DNA of 64,000 nucleotides from G965240465 sp965249525 (GCA_965249525.1 OZ252237.1:744001-808000); one strand, 5' to 3'. Positions 26,188 to 35,372 are shown, counted from the first letter of the stretch. Made by a program: numbers and translations. Notes: generated by a model not told the origin, from the letters alone.

Positions 26188-26817
26188 TCAAGAAGAGAAA
26201 AGAGGGTGGTTGGGGTCTGGGATGAGCACACCTTGCCATTTAAGATGATTGCGGCGTCTTTTGAGGCTGGAAGAAAAGAGATAGGTTTGCACTTCTTTGC
26301 ATTGAGAGTGTGGGCGGATACGGACATGGAGGTTTTGGATATGACCGTATTTGTTATTGGAGTGATAGTTTTTTAGGAGGGATTGAATAATGGCGTCGCG
26401 TTGTTTGGGGTCTTCAAAAATGCAAGAGGGAAGAACGGGTTGATGGAGCAGTTCATCAGCAGAGAAGCCGGTGTGCTTTTGGGCACTGTCACTAAGCATA
26501 TCTGGCTGACAGTGGTTGAGGGAATGTTTTGTAGGCAGGTTGGGATAAGCGATAAAGGCGAGGGGAAGGGCGTCTTTAACGAAGTCATGCTCGGCAAGGC
26601 GTTCATTGATGCGTCTGGAGGCGCGTCCAACGATAATAGGAGGAATAAAGGGGACAGCCAGCATCACCCATTGTGTGTAGGGCCAGTGTTGCATGAGAAC
26701 ACCAAGGCTGCCTTGGATACTGATAATGGCGGTTCCTATAACGATTGAGGCACGCAGAGGTGTTTGAATGGCAAGTTCAACAGTACGCCCCCACAAGTTG
26801 GATTGTTTTTGTGCCAT
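26188..26817 (-). CDS. Membrane-anchored PAS-like protein
   Basis: A 209-residue protein with two hydrophobic segments near the N-terminus (ASIVIGTAIISIQGSLGVL and YTQWVMLAVPFIPPIIV) followed by a soluble region. Around residues 110-190 the soluble part reads like a PAS domain: a TGFSADELLHQPVLP-like loop, then EDPKQRDAIIQSLL, then paired strands. No kinase, cyclase or HTH output domain is attached. It is convergent with the sulfhydrylase gene and divergent from the Rieske-FMN gene across about 150 bp, so it may sense redox state or a ligand for that cluster; this is inference. The PAS call rests on loop pattern only. Confidence 0.55.
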   Translation of the reverse strand: MAQKQSNLWGRTVELAIQTPLRASIVIGTAIISIQGSLGVLMQHWPYTQWVMLAVPFIPPIIVGRASRRINERLAEHDFVKDALPLAFIAYPNLPTKHSLNHCQPDMLSDSAQKHTGFSADELLHQPVLPSCIFEDPKQRDAIIQSLLKNYHSNNKYGHIQNLHVRIRPHSQCKEVQTYLFSSSLKRRRNHLKWQGVLIPDPNHPLFSS

Positions 26818-26969
26818 AATGGATGTGTAGGGGGTAAGGTGAAATAAAGATAGCTAGTTATGATAGCATGCGAAAGCATTGAGTGGGATATGCTCCATCT
26901 TATAAGGGAGCTTTTCAGTGGGAGGGGTGACAAGTTTCACGCAAGGCGTTGAGTGAGAAGGAGACTGGT

Positions 26970-28610
26970 TTGGATACAAACATTGCGGAAGTGCCAGAAG
27001 AACGGGTACGGGTGGTGGCTTGGAGTGAGTTGGCGGATCGCCAGCCAAGTTATGCACTGGTAGGCAATGTGGATTTGGTGGTAGTGCGTTGGGATGAGCA
27101 GGTTTCAGTGCTGTATGGACGCTGTTTGCATCGGGGGGCGTTGATGTCCGATGGGCGTATTGAAGGAGAGAATTTGATATGCGGCATGCATAATTGGGAT
27201 TATCGCTATGATACGGGGGTCAGCGGTTATAATCCTTCAGAACGGCTGCATAAATTCAAGGCGTGGGTGCAAGACGATGCGGTGTACGTGGATAAAGCGG
27301 AAATAGTCGTCTGGGAACAAGCCAATCCACAGCCATATGACCGTGATAGCTACCAGGGTTTGTATGCGGATCATCATGGAACTCCAGCAGAGCCCTACAA
27401 TAGCTACATTAGAGAATTGGCAGTCAATGGACTGAAAAGTACGGGTCCTCACGGATGGGTGTCTGCGATGGGGGTATCGCGAGAGAAGCTGCCCAGTTGG
27501 GATGATGTGCAGATTCTTACAGCGCAGCTGGCTAGAAAACCTCAGCAGGATGATGTTAATATCGGGACAGAGTTGGTAATTGGACCTCGTGCAAAGAAGC
27601 CTTTGAAGCTGGGCATGCCGTTGTTTGTTAGCGATATGAGTTACGGTGCTTTAAGCGAAGAGGCAAAAATCGCTTTGGCTAAGGGAGCAGAGATGACACA
27701 GACTGGGATTTGTTCTGGTGAGGGTGGCATGCTACCTGAAGAACAGCAGGCAAACTCCCGTTATTTCTATGAGCTTGCCAGTGCACGTTTTGGGTGGTCT
27801 ATAGAGAAAGCCTCCCTCTGTCAAGCATTCCATTTCAAGGCAGGGCAAGGTGCTAAAACTGGTACTGGAGGTCATCTCCCCGCTAAAAAAGTGCAAGGGA
27901 AAATTGCCCAAGTGCGAGGTCTCAAACCAGGCACAGCGGCTGTTAGCCCTGCTACTTTCTCTGATCTACATACCCCAGAAGACTACGCCCGCATTGCTGA
28001 TGAAGTGCGTCAGGCTTCAGGGGGCATTCCTATCGGCTTTAAGATGTCGGCACAACACATTGAAGCTGATCTGGATTTTGCCCTGGCAGCCGGGGCAGAT
28101 TATGTCATATTGGACGGACGTGGTGGAGGCACAGGAGCAGCTCCTGACATTTTCAAGCAGCATATTTCCGTCCCCACCATAACTGCCCTGGCACGCGCCC
28201 GCAGGCATTTAGATAAACTCGGCAAAAAAGACATTACCTTGATCATTACTGGAGGTCTGCGCACTGAGACCGATTTCGTCAAAGCTCTCGCCTTAGGTGC
28301 TGATGGTATCGCAGTTTCCAATTCTGCCCTGCAAGCCATCGGCTGTTTGGGCATGCGTGCTTGCCACACCAACAACTGTCCCGTGGGAATAGCCACTCAG
28401 CAGAGCCATCTGCGTGCTCGCTTACTCATTGACGCCTCGGCACAGCAACTTGCCAATTACTTCAATGCCACTTTAGAACTCATGAAAGTCCTCTGCCGTG
28501 CTTGCGGACACACACACCTCAAGCAATTCAATATGGATGATATCGCTACCCTCAATCGAGATATTGCTGCCCTCACTGGCATTGCCTATGTTGGTATTGC
28601 ATCTCCTTAA
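26970..28610 (+). CDS. Rieske-FMN glutamate-synthase-like fusion protein
   Basis: A 546-residue two-domain redox protein. Residues about 10-110 are a Rieske-type ferredoxin: CLH near residue 52 and CGMH near 71 give the C-x-H ... C-x2-H ligands. From about residue 150 a GltB-type FMN domain follows: PLFVSDMSYGALSEEAK, GEGGMLPE, GQGAKTGTGGHLPAKK, and the 3Fe-4S cluster cysteines in GCLGMRACHTNNCPVG (C-x5-C-x4-C). The N-terminal glutaminase domain of glutamate synthase is absent. The start is set at TTG 26970 because AAGGAG lies six bases before it; another in-frame TTG is at 26949. It is followed 29 bp later by a DUF5996-like gene. The substrate is unknown. Confidence 0.85.
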   Translation: MDTNIAEVPEERVRVVAWSELADRQPSYALVGNVDLVVVRWDEQVSVLYGRCLHRGALMSDGRIEGENLICGMHNWDYRYDTGVSGYNPSERLHKFKAWVQDDAVYVDKAEIVVWEQANPQPYDRDSYQGLYADHHGTPAEPYNSYIRELAVNGLKSTGPHGWVSAMGVSREKLPSWDDVQILTAQLARKPQQDDVNIGTELVIGPRAKKPLKLGMPLFVSDMSYGALSEEAKIALAKGAEMTQTGICSGEGGMLPEEQQANSRYFYELASARFGWSIEKASLCQAFHFKAGQGAKTGTGGHLPAKKVQGKIAQVRGLKPGTAAVSPATFSDLHTPEDYARIADEVRQASGGIPIGFKMSAQHIEADLDFALAAGADYVILDGRGGGTGAAPDIFKQHISVPTITALARARRHLDKLGKKDITLIITGGLRTETDFVKALALGADGIAVSNSALQAIGCLGMRACHTNNCPVGIATQQSHLRARLLIDASAQQLANYFNATLELMKVLCRACGHTHLKQFNMDDIATLNRDIAALTGIAYVGIASP

Positions 28611-28639
28611 CCTTCTAGCACAATTCCCTAAAAACGCTT

Positions 28640-29503
28640 ATGTCCAACTCCTACATTATCACCCAAGCTATTGATGCTGTATGGAAAACCCTGCCCATCC
28701 CGCCGGTTGCTTCACTGGCGAATGCTCGCTTACGGCTGCATTGGGGCTCGCAAATTCCCTGTGCTGCTGCTAGTCAGCTGATAAAACCCCTGCCCGATTA
28801 CAGTCAGGGCAGTCTCAGCTACCACCAAGGTTTGCACGCCATGTTGACGCGTCCACTGGCAAGCCATAAAGGATTGCAGGCTGGATTGAATATCACCGAA
28901 TGCAGCCTATTGCTGGTTGATAAAAAATCCCAACCCATCGCTAAGCAGCCATTGGTCGGACTTACGCTGAAAGAAGGCATGGTCTGGATGGCTGAGGCCC
29001 TTGAAAAACATGGCGGTAAGGCTGTTCCTGAATTGGTGCGTCCGTTTGAGGAAATACCAGATTCCCCCGTTGCACACGGAGAACCATTTCCCGATAACGA
29101 ACCTGCAGCATTGGCTGAAATAGACCTATGGTTTGCCAACAGTTACGCCGTTTTGGCACTGTTGGCTAAATCCTTAAAAAGCAGCACGGTATGGTGTTGG
29201 CCCCATCATTTTGATGTAGCCACCTTGCTATTATTGGAAGACAAGAACTCTGAAGAAGCCAAACAGGTGAATATCGGTCTCAGTCCAGGAGATGATAATT
29301 TTGAAACTCCTTACTGGTACATCACCTTTTGGCCTGATTCTTCCCAGCCGTTGCTACCATTGGAAGGCCAGGGCTTCTGGTACCAAGAAAAATTTAAAGG
29401 GGCATTGTTAACCACAGATAACCTTGCCTCTACAGGTCAGCCAGAACAGGTAGCTGCATATCTTAATTCAGCCATAAAAGCCTGTCTCAAGCTGTTAGAC
29501 TAG
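28640..29503 (+). CDS. DUF5996-like protein
   Basis: A 287-residue soluble protein. It resembles the uncharacterised DUF5996 group, chiefly in its C-terminal half: VWCWPHHFDVATLLL, then NIGLSPGDDNFETPYWYITFWP, then a final GFWYQEKFKGALL segment. The two histidines in WPHHFD and the acidic SPGDD loop are candidate active or metal-binding sites, but nothing is established. There is no signal peptide or membrane helix. It sits between the two Rieske-fusion genes, 29 bp after the first and 148 bp before the second, all on the same strand, which suggests a shared pathway. I do not know its function. Confidence 0.7.
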   Translation: MSNSYIITQAIDAVWKTLPIPPVASLANARLRLHWGSQIPCAAASQLIKPLPDYSQGSLSYHQGLHAMLTRPLASHKGLQAGLNITECSLLLVDKKSQPIAKQPLVGLTLKEGMVWMAEALEKHGGKAVPELVRPFEEIPDSPVAHGEPFPDNEPAALAEIDLWFANSYAVLALLAKSLKSSTVWCWPHHFDVATLLLLEDKNSEEAKQVNIGLSPGDDNFETPYWYITFWPDSSQPLLPLEGQGFWYQEKFKGALLTTDNLASTGQPEQVAAYLNSAIKACLKLLD

Positions 29504-29523
29504 AAAGCTTAGGCATAAGGTAT

Positions 29524-29601
29524 ATGCGGAATAAAGTGATTGCTGCAGGGGTATTCTTCTCAGCATTTTTGCTAGCGGTGAAGCACATATATTGTCACTA
29601 A
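29524..29601 (+). CDS. Possible 25-residue membrane peptide
   Basis: A short frame in the gap between the DUF5996-like and Rieske-TPP genes encodes 25 residues beginning MRNKVIAAGVFF and continuing through a single hydrophobic stretch to a His-rich end (VKHIYCH). An AAGG lies only a few bases before the ATG, so the ribosome-binding site is poor. A lone transmembrane peptide inside a redox cluster could be an accessory subunit, but a chance frame is equally possible. Confidence 0.2.
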   Translation: MRNKVIAAGVFFSAFLLAVKHIYCH

Positions 29602-29651
29602 GGACGATATATTAGGAAAGATAATGTGATAGACAAACAAGGAGATAACTG

Positions 29652-31619
29652 ATGTCAAAGCGAGAATTGGTGTGGCACAAGGCATTAGAGAAGGGTGAAC
29701 TGGAAGAGGGGCGGGTGAGGTCAGTCACCTGTGGGCTAAAAACCTTTTGCATGACGCACTGGCAGGGTAAATATGCGGCCTTGGATAACCGCTGTCCGCA
29801 TCAAGGTGGTCCGTTGGGGGAAGGTTCTATAGAAAAAGGTTTTTTGCGGTGTCCTTGGCATGGCTGGGATTTTGATCCTATCACCGGTCGTTCGCCTGGC
29901 GGCTATGAGGATGGCGGGGTGGAGGTTTTTGCTGTAGAAGAACGAGAAGACGGCATTTATGTAGGGTTGGAAGCTGAGGCAGATGCTGTTGATACAGTGA
30001 GTGATATCATGGTGCGCACCATGACTAATTGGGGGGTGCGCAATGTTTTTGGGATGGTAGGACATTCCAACTTGGGGCTGGCGGAAACTATTCGTAGAGA
30101 AGAAGAAGCAGGACGGTTGCGCTATGTGGGTATTCGTCATGAAGGTGCTGCTTCGTTTGCGGCGTCGGGGTATGGCAAGTTGACAGGACGACCGGCGGCA
30201 TGCCTGACGATTGCTGGTCCTGGAGCCACCAATTTGCTCACGGGCATGTGGGATGCGCATGTAGATCGTGCGCCGTTATTGGCGCTTACCGGGCAGGTGG
30301 ATACGCAAGTACTGGGCCCGGGGGCGTTTCAAGAAGTGGATTTGCAAGCAGCTTTTGGCAAGGTGGCGTTTTGGAGTCAGTCTGTGCTGCATAGCAGCCG
30401 CCATGCGGAATTGATGAATTTGGCTTGCAAGCACGCAATTATCCAGCGTGGACCCACACACCTTATTTTCCCTGATGAGGTACAAACTTTGGCAGCAAAT
30501 GCTAAAGCACAGCCTGGAAAACCACAGGGGAGACTTACTCCGCATGAAATTTCCCCTCCACAGCAGGCATTGGAGGATGCATTAAAGCTGCTCAAACAAT
30601 CCAAGCGGCCGGTGATGATTGTGGGGCATGGGGCACGTTTTCATATGCCTGAGGTACTGGCTTTAGCGGAGAACATGGATTGGCCAGTGTTGACCACCTT
30701 CAAAGGCAAGGGATTAATTGCCGATGACCACCCATTGGGTTGTGGCGTGTTGGGACGCAGTGGTACTCCCATTGCTAGTTGGTTTATGAATGAAAGCGAT
30801 TGCTTGTTGGTATTTGGTGCCAGTTTCAGCAACCATACGGGTATTTCTTCTTACAAGCCAATTATCCAAGTGGACTTTGATCCGATGATGTTGGGCAAGT
30901 TTCATGCGGTGGAAGTGCCTGTATGGGGTGAAATTGGAGTTACGGCAAAACTGTTGCAGCAAGGGATGGCAGGGTGCAAGTTTGCACCGCAGCGGCAGCA
31001 GGTGCAAGAACGGTGGCGCATATGGCGCCAAGAGAAAGCCAGTCGCCGCCAAGATGATCTTGGGCATGGTATCAATTCAGCGGTGCTGTTTGATGCACTC
31101 TCTCGTCTCACTCCACAAGATGCTATCATGCCGGTGGATGTAGGCAACAACACCTATTCTTTTGGGCGTTACTTTGAGTGTTGTGGTCAAGCGGTACTCA
31201 TGTCTGGTTACTTGGGTTCCATAGGCTTTGCCTATCCTGCTGCCTTAGGTGCGTGGTGTGCCACCCAAGAAGATGATGTACGTTTCAAAGGGCGTAAGGT
31301 GGTTTCTGTTTCTGGTGATGGTGGTTTTGGGCAGTATCTGGCTGAACTCACCACTGCGGTTAAATTCAACATGAACATCACCCATGTTTTGTTACACAAC
31401 AAGCAGCTGGGAAAAATCAGCAAAGAGCAGCGTGCAGGTCAATTTCCAGTTTGGCAGACCTCTCTCCATAATCCAGATTTTTCCCGCTATGCCGAATTGT
31501 GCGGGGCTTTGGGAGTGCGGGTATCCTCAGCAGAAATGTTAGATGAAGCTCTCACGCAAGCTCTTGCTCATCCTGGCCCTAGTTTGGTAGAGGTGTTGAC
31601 TGACCCGGAACTTATCTAG
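29652..31619 (+). CDS. Rieske-TPP-dependent enzyme fusion
   Basis: A 655-residue fusion. Residues about 1-105 form a Rieske domain with CPH near residue 46 and CPWHGW near 66. Residues about 115-655 form a complete thiamine-diphosphate enzyme of the acetolactate synthase/pyruvate oxidase family. The activating Glu is in RHEGAASFAASGYGK near 163, then IAGPGATN, a central cofactor-binding-type domain (GHGARFH, FKGKGLIADDHP), and the TPP-magnesium motif SGDGGFGQ ... LLHNKQLG near 555-585. An excellent AAGGAG site precedes the ATG at 29652. The fused Rieske cluster suggests that electrons from a TPP-bound intermediate pass to, or come from, an iron-sulfur centre. Substrate and product are unknown. 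Confidence 0.88.
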   Translation: MSKRELVWHKALEKGELEEGRVRSVTCGLKTFCMTHWQGKYAALDNRCPHQGGPLGEGSIEKGFLRCPWHGWDFDPITGRSPGGYEDGGVEVFAVEEREDGIYVGLEAEADAVDTVSDIMVRTMTNWGVRNVFGMVGHSNLGLAETIRREEEAGRLRYVGIRHEGAASFAASGYGKLTGRPAACLTIAGPGATNLLTGMWDAHVDRAPLLALTGQVDTQVLGPGAFQEVDLQAAFGKVAFWSQSVLHSSRHAELMNLACKHAIIQRGPTHLIFPDEVQTLAANAKAQPGKPQGRLTPHEISPPQQALEDALKLLKQSKRPVMIVGHGARFHMPEVLALAENMDWPVLTTFKGKGLIADDHPLGCGVLGRSGTPIASWFMNESDCLLVFGASFSNHTGISSYKPIIQVDFDPMMLGKFHAVEVPVWGEIGVTAKLLQQGMAGCKFAPQRQQVQERWRIWRQEKASRRQDDLGHGINSAVLFDALSRLTPQDAIMPVDVGNNTYSFGRYFECCGQAVLMSGYLGSIGFAYPAALGAWCATQEDDVRFKGRKVVSVSGDGGFGQYLAELTTAVKFNMNITHVLLHNKQLGKISKEQRAGQFPVWQTSLHNPDFSRYAELCGALGVRVSSAEMLDEALTQALAHPGPSLVEVLTDPELI

Positions 31620-31685
31620 TGGTTTCTTGCTTGATTTTCTGCTGATTAGGATTGATTATTTATTTTTCAGCCTTAAAAAGTACTT

Positions 31686-33293
31686 GTGCTTAAGTCATTT
31701 CTTTCATTGCTGAAGGCTGGAAGGCAAAGCAAGGGTTCTTTGTCTTTTATTTTGCCTAGGCCAAAGACAGTAGGATGGCTGCTATTTGGTCGTCTGGTAG
31801 CACCTCATCGTCCGCCACTTTCTTGGCGGTGGGTGCTGCTGCTGGGCTTGGCAGCCTTTGTCTTGTTTGCTGCGGTGAATCTAAAGCGGTTGGAGCAGAA
31901 ATTTCCCGGCTCCAAGATAATGACTGATACTTATAGAGACCATACCCGAGATTCTTTTGAACATGCACTTATTCTCAAATTATGTAGAAAATATCCCTAT
32001 ATTGGGAATCCAAGGATTGTATATACAATAGCCAACTCTTCTTCCTTTTCTGATAGGATTCCATTGATAAAATTGGCGCATCAGGAAATAAAAGATACAG
32101 CTAATTATTGCAATAGAACATCAAAATTTGTAGTGGATGGTACTGGTCTCTTATGGTTTAATTATTTGTTGTTATCTTTTTTACCATTTCTAAGTTTCAA
32201 TTTATTGGTAAAAAGTTCTTTTGTTGTTTTATCAATTCCTTTTGGAATTCTTGGAATTTTTCTCATGAGAAGTAACTTTGGATTGGTATTATCCTTTTCA
32301 GCTATTGCATATATGAATGTACTACTAAAAAACTATGATGTATTTTATATTGAGAAATATCAAATCATGCATCCTGCTGTCTTGATGATGATACTCTTAT
32401 TTTCATGGTCTCTATCAAAGTATTTTCAGAATCAATCCCATTGGAAGTTATGTTTATTTTATCTTCTTTGTGGTTTATTTGCTTCCTTTATTTTTGCTAC
32501 CAGAGCATCTTATCTGCCTATTATTATTTCTTTGTTGATATTTCATTTTATTCTAAGATTAAGATTGCATAAAATTTCTTTTAGGAATAGTCTGCTAACT
32601 GCTGTCATATTTATCAGTGCTTTCGTTTTACCTCAAACCTTGTTGGTTGTTCCATTAGGAAAAAACGCCTACCATCCATTGATTCATAGTGTTTATCTTG
32701 GAATAGCCAATGGAGATAATGCTATCTCCAAAAGAGAAGCAATTGAATGGAATGATATAGTTGGATTCAATATAGTACGGAGAGAAGATAAAGATATCCG
32801 CATCTATTCTCCCCAACATGAAAATATTTTATTGGGGGTTATGCAGCAAATGATCATCAAAAATCCTATAGATATGGTAGAAACATACCAAAAGAAATTT
32901 AGAATGAATTGTTCATCTTGTGCTTTTGGAGGTAAATATAAATCATTTGCTGCTGTGTTGCTGATTTTCTTGTTTTTTGGCTGGAGATTGCTGCGGCGCA
33001 ACTCCACTAAGGAACAAGACCAGGCTTTGTATGCCCTGTTTTTCTTGTTGGCCGCAGTTTTCTTGCTATTATATGCTGAAAGCACCTTGGTATACAGTTT
33101 GTATACAGATCTTTTTCACTTGAATCTGAAAATATTCAGTCGTCTTCTTTACTATATGACGATGTATCTGTTACTGGAGTTCTTCCTCCGCCATCCTACC
33201 TGGGGTGTTGGCCATTGGCGCAGCTGGCCTTTTTGGACATTTATCCAAAGAACACATAACCGCTTGCTTTCATCTCCCCCGTCTTCAGCTTGA
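31686..33293 (+). CDS. Polytopic membrane protein of mosaic base composition
   Basis: A 535-residue integral membrane protein starting at GTG 31686, not assignable to a named family. About ten hydrophobic helices are visible, including WVLLLGLAAFVLFAAV, LLLSFLPFLSFNLLV, SLLIFHFILRLRL, AVLLIFLFFGWRLL and ALFFLLAAVFLLLYA. The layout of a first helix, a large periplasmic-type loop and many later helices recalls polyprenyl-linked sugar transferases or polymerases. I see no decisive catalytic motif. From about 31930 to 33000 the DNA is clearly AT-rich, with AT-ending codons (ATT, TTT, AAA), while both ends match the neighbours. That suggests transfer or recombination of the central part. Confidence 0.65.
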   Translation: MLKSFLSLLKAGRQSKGSLSFILPRPKTVGWLLFGRLVAPHRPPLSWRWVLLLGLAAFVLFAAVNLKRLEQKFPGSKIMTDTYRDHTRDSFEHALILKLCRKYPYIGNPRIVYTIANSSSFSDRIPLIKLAHQEIKDTANYCNRTSKFVVDGTGLLWFNYLLLSFLPFLSFNLLVKSSFVVLSIPFGILGIFLMRSNFGLVLSFSAIAYMNVLLKNYDVFYIEKYQIMHPAVLMMILLFSWSLSKYFQNQSHWKLCLFYLLCGLFASFIFATRASYLPIIISLLIFHFILRLRLHKISFRNSLLTAVIFISAFVLPQTLLVVPLGKNAYHPLIHSVYLGIANGDNAISKREAIEWNDIVGFNIVRREDKDIRIYSPQHENILLGVMQQMIIKNPIDMVETYQKKFRMNCSSCAFGGKYKSFAAVLLIFLFFGWRLLRRNSTKEQDQALYALFFLLAAVFLLLYAESTLVYSLYTDLFHLNLKIFSRLLYYMTMYLLLEFFLRHPTWGVGHWRSWPFWTFIQRTHNRLLSSPPSSA

Positions 33294-33483
33294 TGGCTTT
33301 TCTCCCGCTGCCAAGTATGCTTGACTGACCGCATTCTTATTCCTTGCTGCCAATGTCTGTTGTATCCTATATAAAAGATTGCCATGGCTGGCTTTTTGTG
33401 ACATTTCGTTTGCAAACACTCCATGGCTGTTTTTTGCATAGGGGCAGATCGTAACCTCCGCAAGCAACTTACTGAGATCAACT

Positions 33484-34740
33484 ATGCTTGACCTGCGTTT
33501 GGTGCGAGAACAATCCGAACTGCTGAAAGCCAACGTAACCAACCGTGGACTGCAAGCTGATGTACAAGCCTTGCTTGTAGTTGATAAGCAAGCCCGTGAA
33601 TTTCGTACCCAATTGGAAGTACTCCAACAGCAGCGCAATTCTCTCAATGCCAGTATTCTAGCTGCTGCTGACCTTGAACGCCCCCAACTGGTTGCCAACA
33701 ACAAAGAACTCAAAGAACAAGAAGCCAGCCTGGAAAGACAAGTGCGTCAAAGCGAAGCCCAACGTTTACAACTGCTGGAACAAATGCCCAATTGGACTCA
33801 TCCCCAAGTACCTGTTGGAACTGATGAATCTGCTAATAAAGTACTTGAAATGGTTCGGGAACCCACACCTTTCAACTTTACCCCTAAAGACCATGTCCAA
33901 TTGATGCTAGATCTGGACATTGTTGATTTTGAACGCGCTGCCAAAGTCACTGGACAGAAATTCTATTACCTCAAAAATGAAGCAGTACTACTAGAACAAG
34001 CCCTAATAAACTTTGCCTTGAAATTCCTTGCCGAAAAAAAATTCACTCTCTTTACCACCCCAGACCTGGCTAGACAAAATATCCTCCAAGGTGTGGGCTT
34101 CCAACCCAGAGACGAATCTACCCAAATCTACAACGTAGAAGGTACTGACCTCAGTCTCATTGCTACTGCAGAAATCACTCTGGGTGGATACTTCAGTCAA
34201 GAAATCCTTTTCGTTGAACAGCTTCCTCTGCTATTTGCGGGGCTTTCTCATTGCTTTCGCACCGAAGCAGGCTCCGCAGGCCGCGAATCCAAAGGTCTTT
34301 ACCGTGTCCACCAATTCACCAAAGTGGAAATGTTTGCCTTTACCACCCCTGAAACATCTGACGAAATGCATCTGCAACTGCTACAATGGGAGAAAGAAAT
34401 ATACCAAGCATTGGAAATTCCCTTCCGCGTGGTAGATATTTGCAGCGGCGACCTCGGAGCACCCGCATACCGCAAGTTTGACCTAGAAGCCTGGATGCCA
34501 GGACGAAACCAATGGGGCGAAATTACCTCTACCTCCAACTGCACCGATTACCAATCCCGCAGGTTAGGGATACGATACAAATCCCCACAACACAAAGGCA
34601 CACAACCCGTCCATATGCTCAACGGCACAGCCATTGCTACCACTCGTACTATCATCGCCCTGCTAGAAAATGGACAGCAAGCCGATGGCTCCATTCAACT
34701 GCCAGCCATATTGCAGCTTGCCCCCATTCAACCCCGTTGA
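33484..34740 (+). CDS. serS: Seryl-tRNA synthetase
   Basis: Charges tRNA(Ser) with serine. The 418-residue chain has the characteristic N-terminal antiparallel coiled coil (about residues 30-105; REFRTQLEVLQQQRNSLNAS and a complementary return arm). The class II catalytic core follows, with motif 2 FRTEAGSAGRESKGLYRVHQ near residue 265 and motif 3 near residues 345-400, including SNCTDYQSRRLGIRYK and an ATTRTIIALLEN end. All expected segments are present and in order. It stands between the mosaic membrane protein and the AlgH-family gene. The 190 bp upstream hold no other gene that I can see. Confidence 0.97.
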   Translation: MLDLRLVREQSELLKANVTNRGLQADVQALLVVDKQAREFRTQLEVLQQQRNSLNASILAAADLERPQLVANNKELKEQEASLERQVRQSEAQRLQLLEQMPNWTHPQVPVGTDESANKVLEMVREPTPFNFTPKDHVQLMLDLDIVDFERAAKVTGQKFYYLKNEAVLLEQALINFALKFLAEKKFTLFTTPDLARQNILQGVGFQPRDESTQIYNVEGTDLSLIATAEITLGGYFSQEILFVEQLPLLFAGLSHCFRTEAGSAGRESKGLYRVHQFTKVEMFAFTTPETSDEMHLQLLQWEKEIYQALEIPFRVVDICSGDLGAPAYRKFDLEAWMPGRNQWGEITSTSNCTDYQSRRLGIRYKSPQHKGTQPVHMLNGTAIATTRTIIALLENGQQADGSIQLPAILQLAPIQPR

Positions 34741-34773
34741 TACCACACCACACACCCCTTCCTCTGGTCCCAC

Positions 34774-35331
34774 ATGCTTGATTACCGAGAAATAAAAGCA
34801 CCAAAAATCTTGGTTGCCATGCCTAAACTCAAAGACGGCTACTTTGAGAAATCTGTTATCCTGCTTTGCGAATATAATGCAGACGGTGCTATGGGATTCG
34901 TGGTCAATATCCCCTCTGCCACCTCCATAGATGACCTCATGCAAGAACTCAATATTGCTGCCCCCAACCTGCAGCCAGAATCTGTCCTGGTTGGGGGACC
35001 TGTTCAGCCAGAGTTCTGCTGGGCACTGCACACCACGGACTACACCGCAGAGTCCTCTACTCCCATCGGGAAAAGACTCTCTCTTAGTTCTGTCTCCGAT
35101 GTCCTGTTATCCATCTGTAAAGGTAAAGCCCCAGAAGAATATATTCTCGGCGTAGGTTATGCAGGCTGGGGACCGGGACAACTAGATGAGGAAATAGAAC
35201 AAGAATCCTGGTGGCTGGCGGATATGGACCCCATCCCACTGCTTCAAACCAATTGCGAAAACCGCTGGGAACTGACTATGAACTCCCTGGGACTAACCAA
35301 TGCCTCGCAGCTCAATTTCTGTAAAGCCTAG
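34774..35331 (+). CDS. UPF0301/AlgH-family protein
   Basis: A 185-residue member of the YqgE/AlgH family, a widely conserved soluble protein whose molecular role is still unsettled. In Pseudomonas it was linked to regulation of alginate. Family marks are clear: PKLKDGYFEKSVILLCEYNADGAMGFVVN at the N-terminus, VLVGGPVQPE in the middle and LGVGYAGWGPGQLDEEI toward the end. Length is typical. It follows serS by 33 bp on the same strand and is probably co-transcribed. Its stop is followed at once by a short palindrome and a perfect 8-bp hairpin that separates it from the convergent lipoprotein gene. Confidence 0.92.
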   Translation: MLDYREIKAPKILVAMPKLKDGYFEKSVILLCEYNADGAMGFVVNIPSATSIDDLMQELNIAAPNLQPESVLVGGPVQPEFCWALHTTDYTAESSTPIGKRLSLSSVSDVLLSICKGKAPEEYILGVGYAGWGPGQLDEEIEQESWWLADMDPIPLLQTNCENRWELTMNSLGLTNASQLNFCKA

Positions 35332-35372
35332 CGCAGCTGCGCTTCATCTAGACCACAGCAGTGGTGCTGTGG
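35330..35372. terminator. Hairpins between convergent genes
   Basis: Just after the AlgH-family stop lies the 14-base palindrome AGCGCAGCTGCGCT (35330-35343). A second hairpin follows with an 8-bp perfect stem, CCACAGCA and TGCTGTGG, around a GTGG loop (35353-35372). The convergent DUF1554-like frame ends ten bases further on. There is no strong T-tract, so a bidirectional terminator is likely but not certain. Confidence 0.5.
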
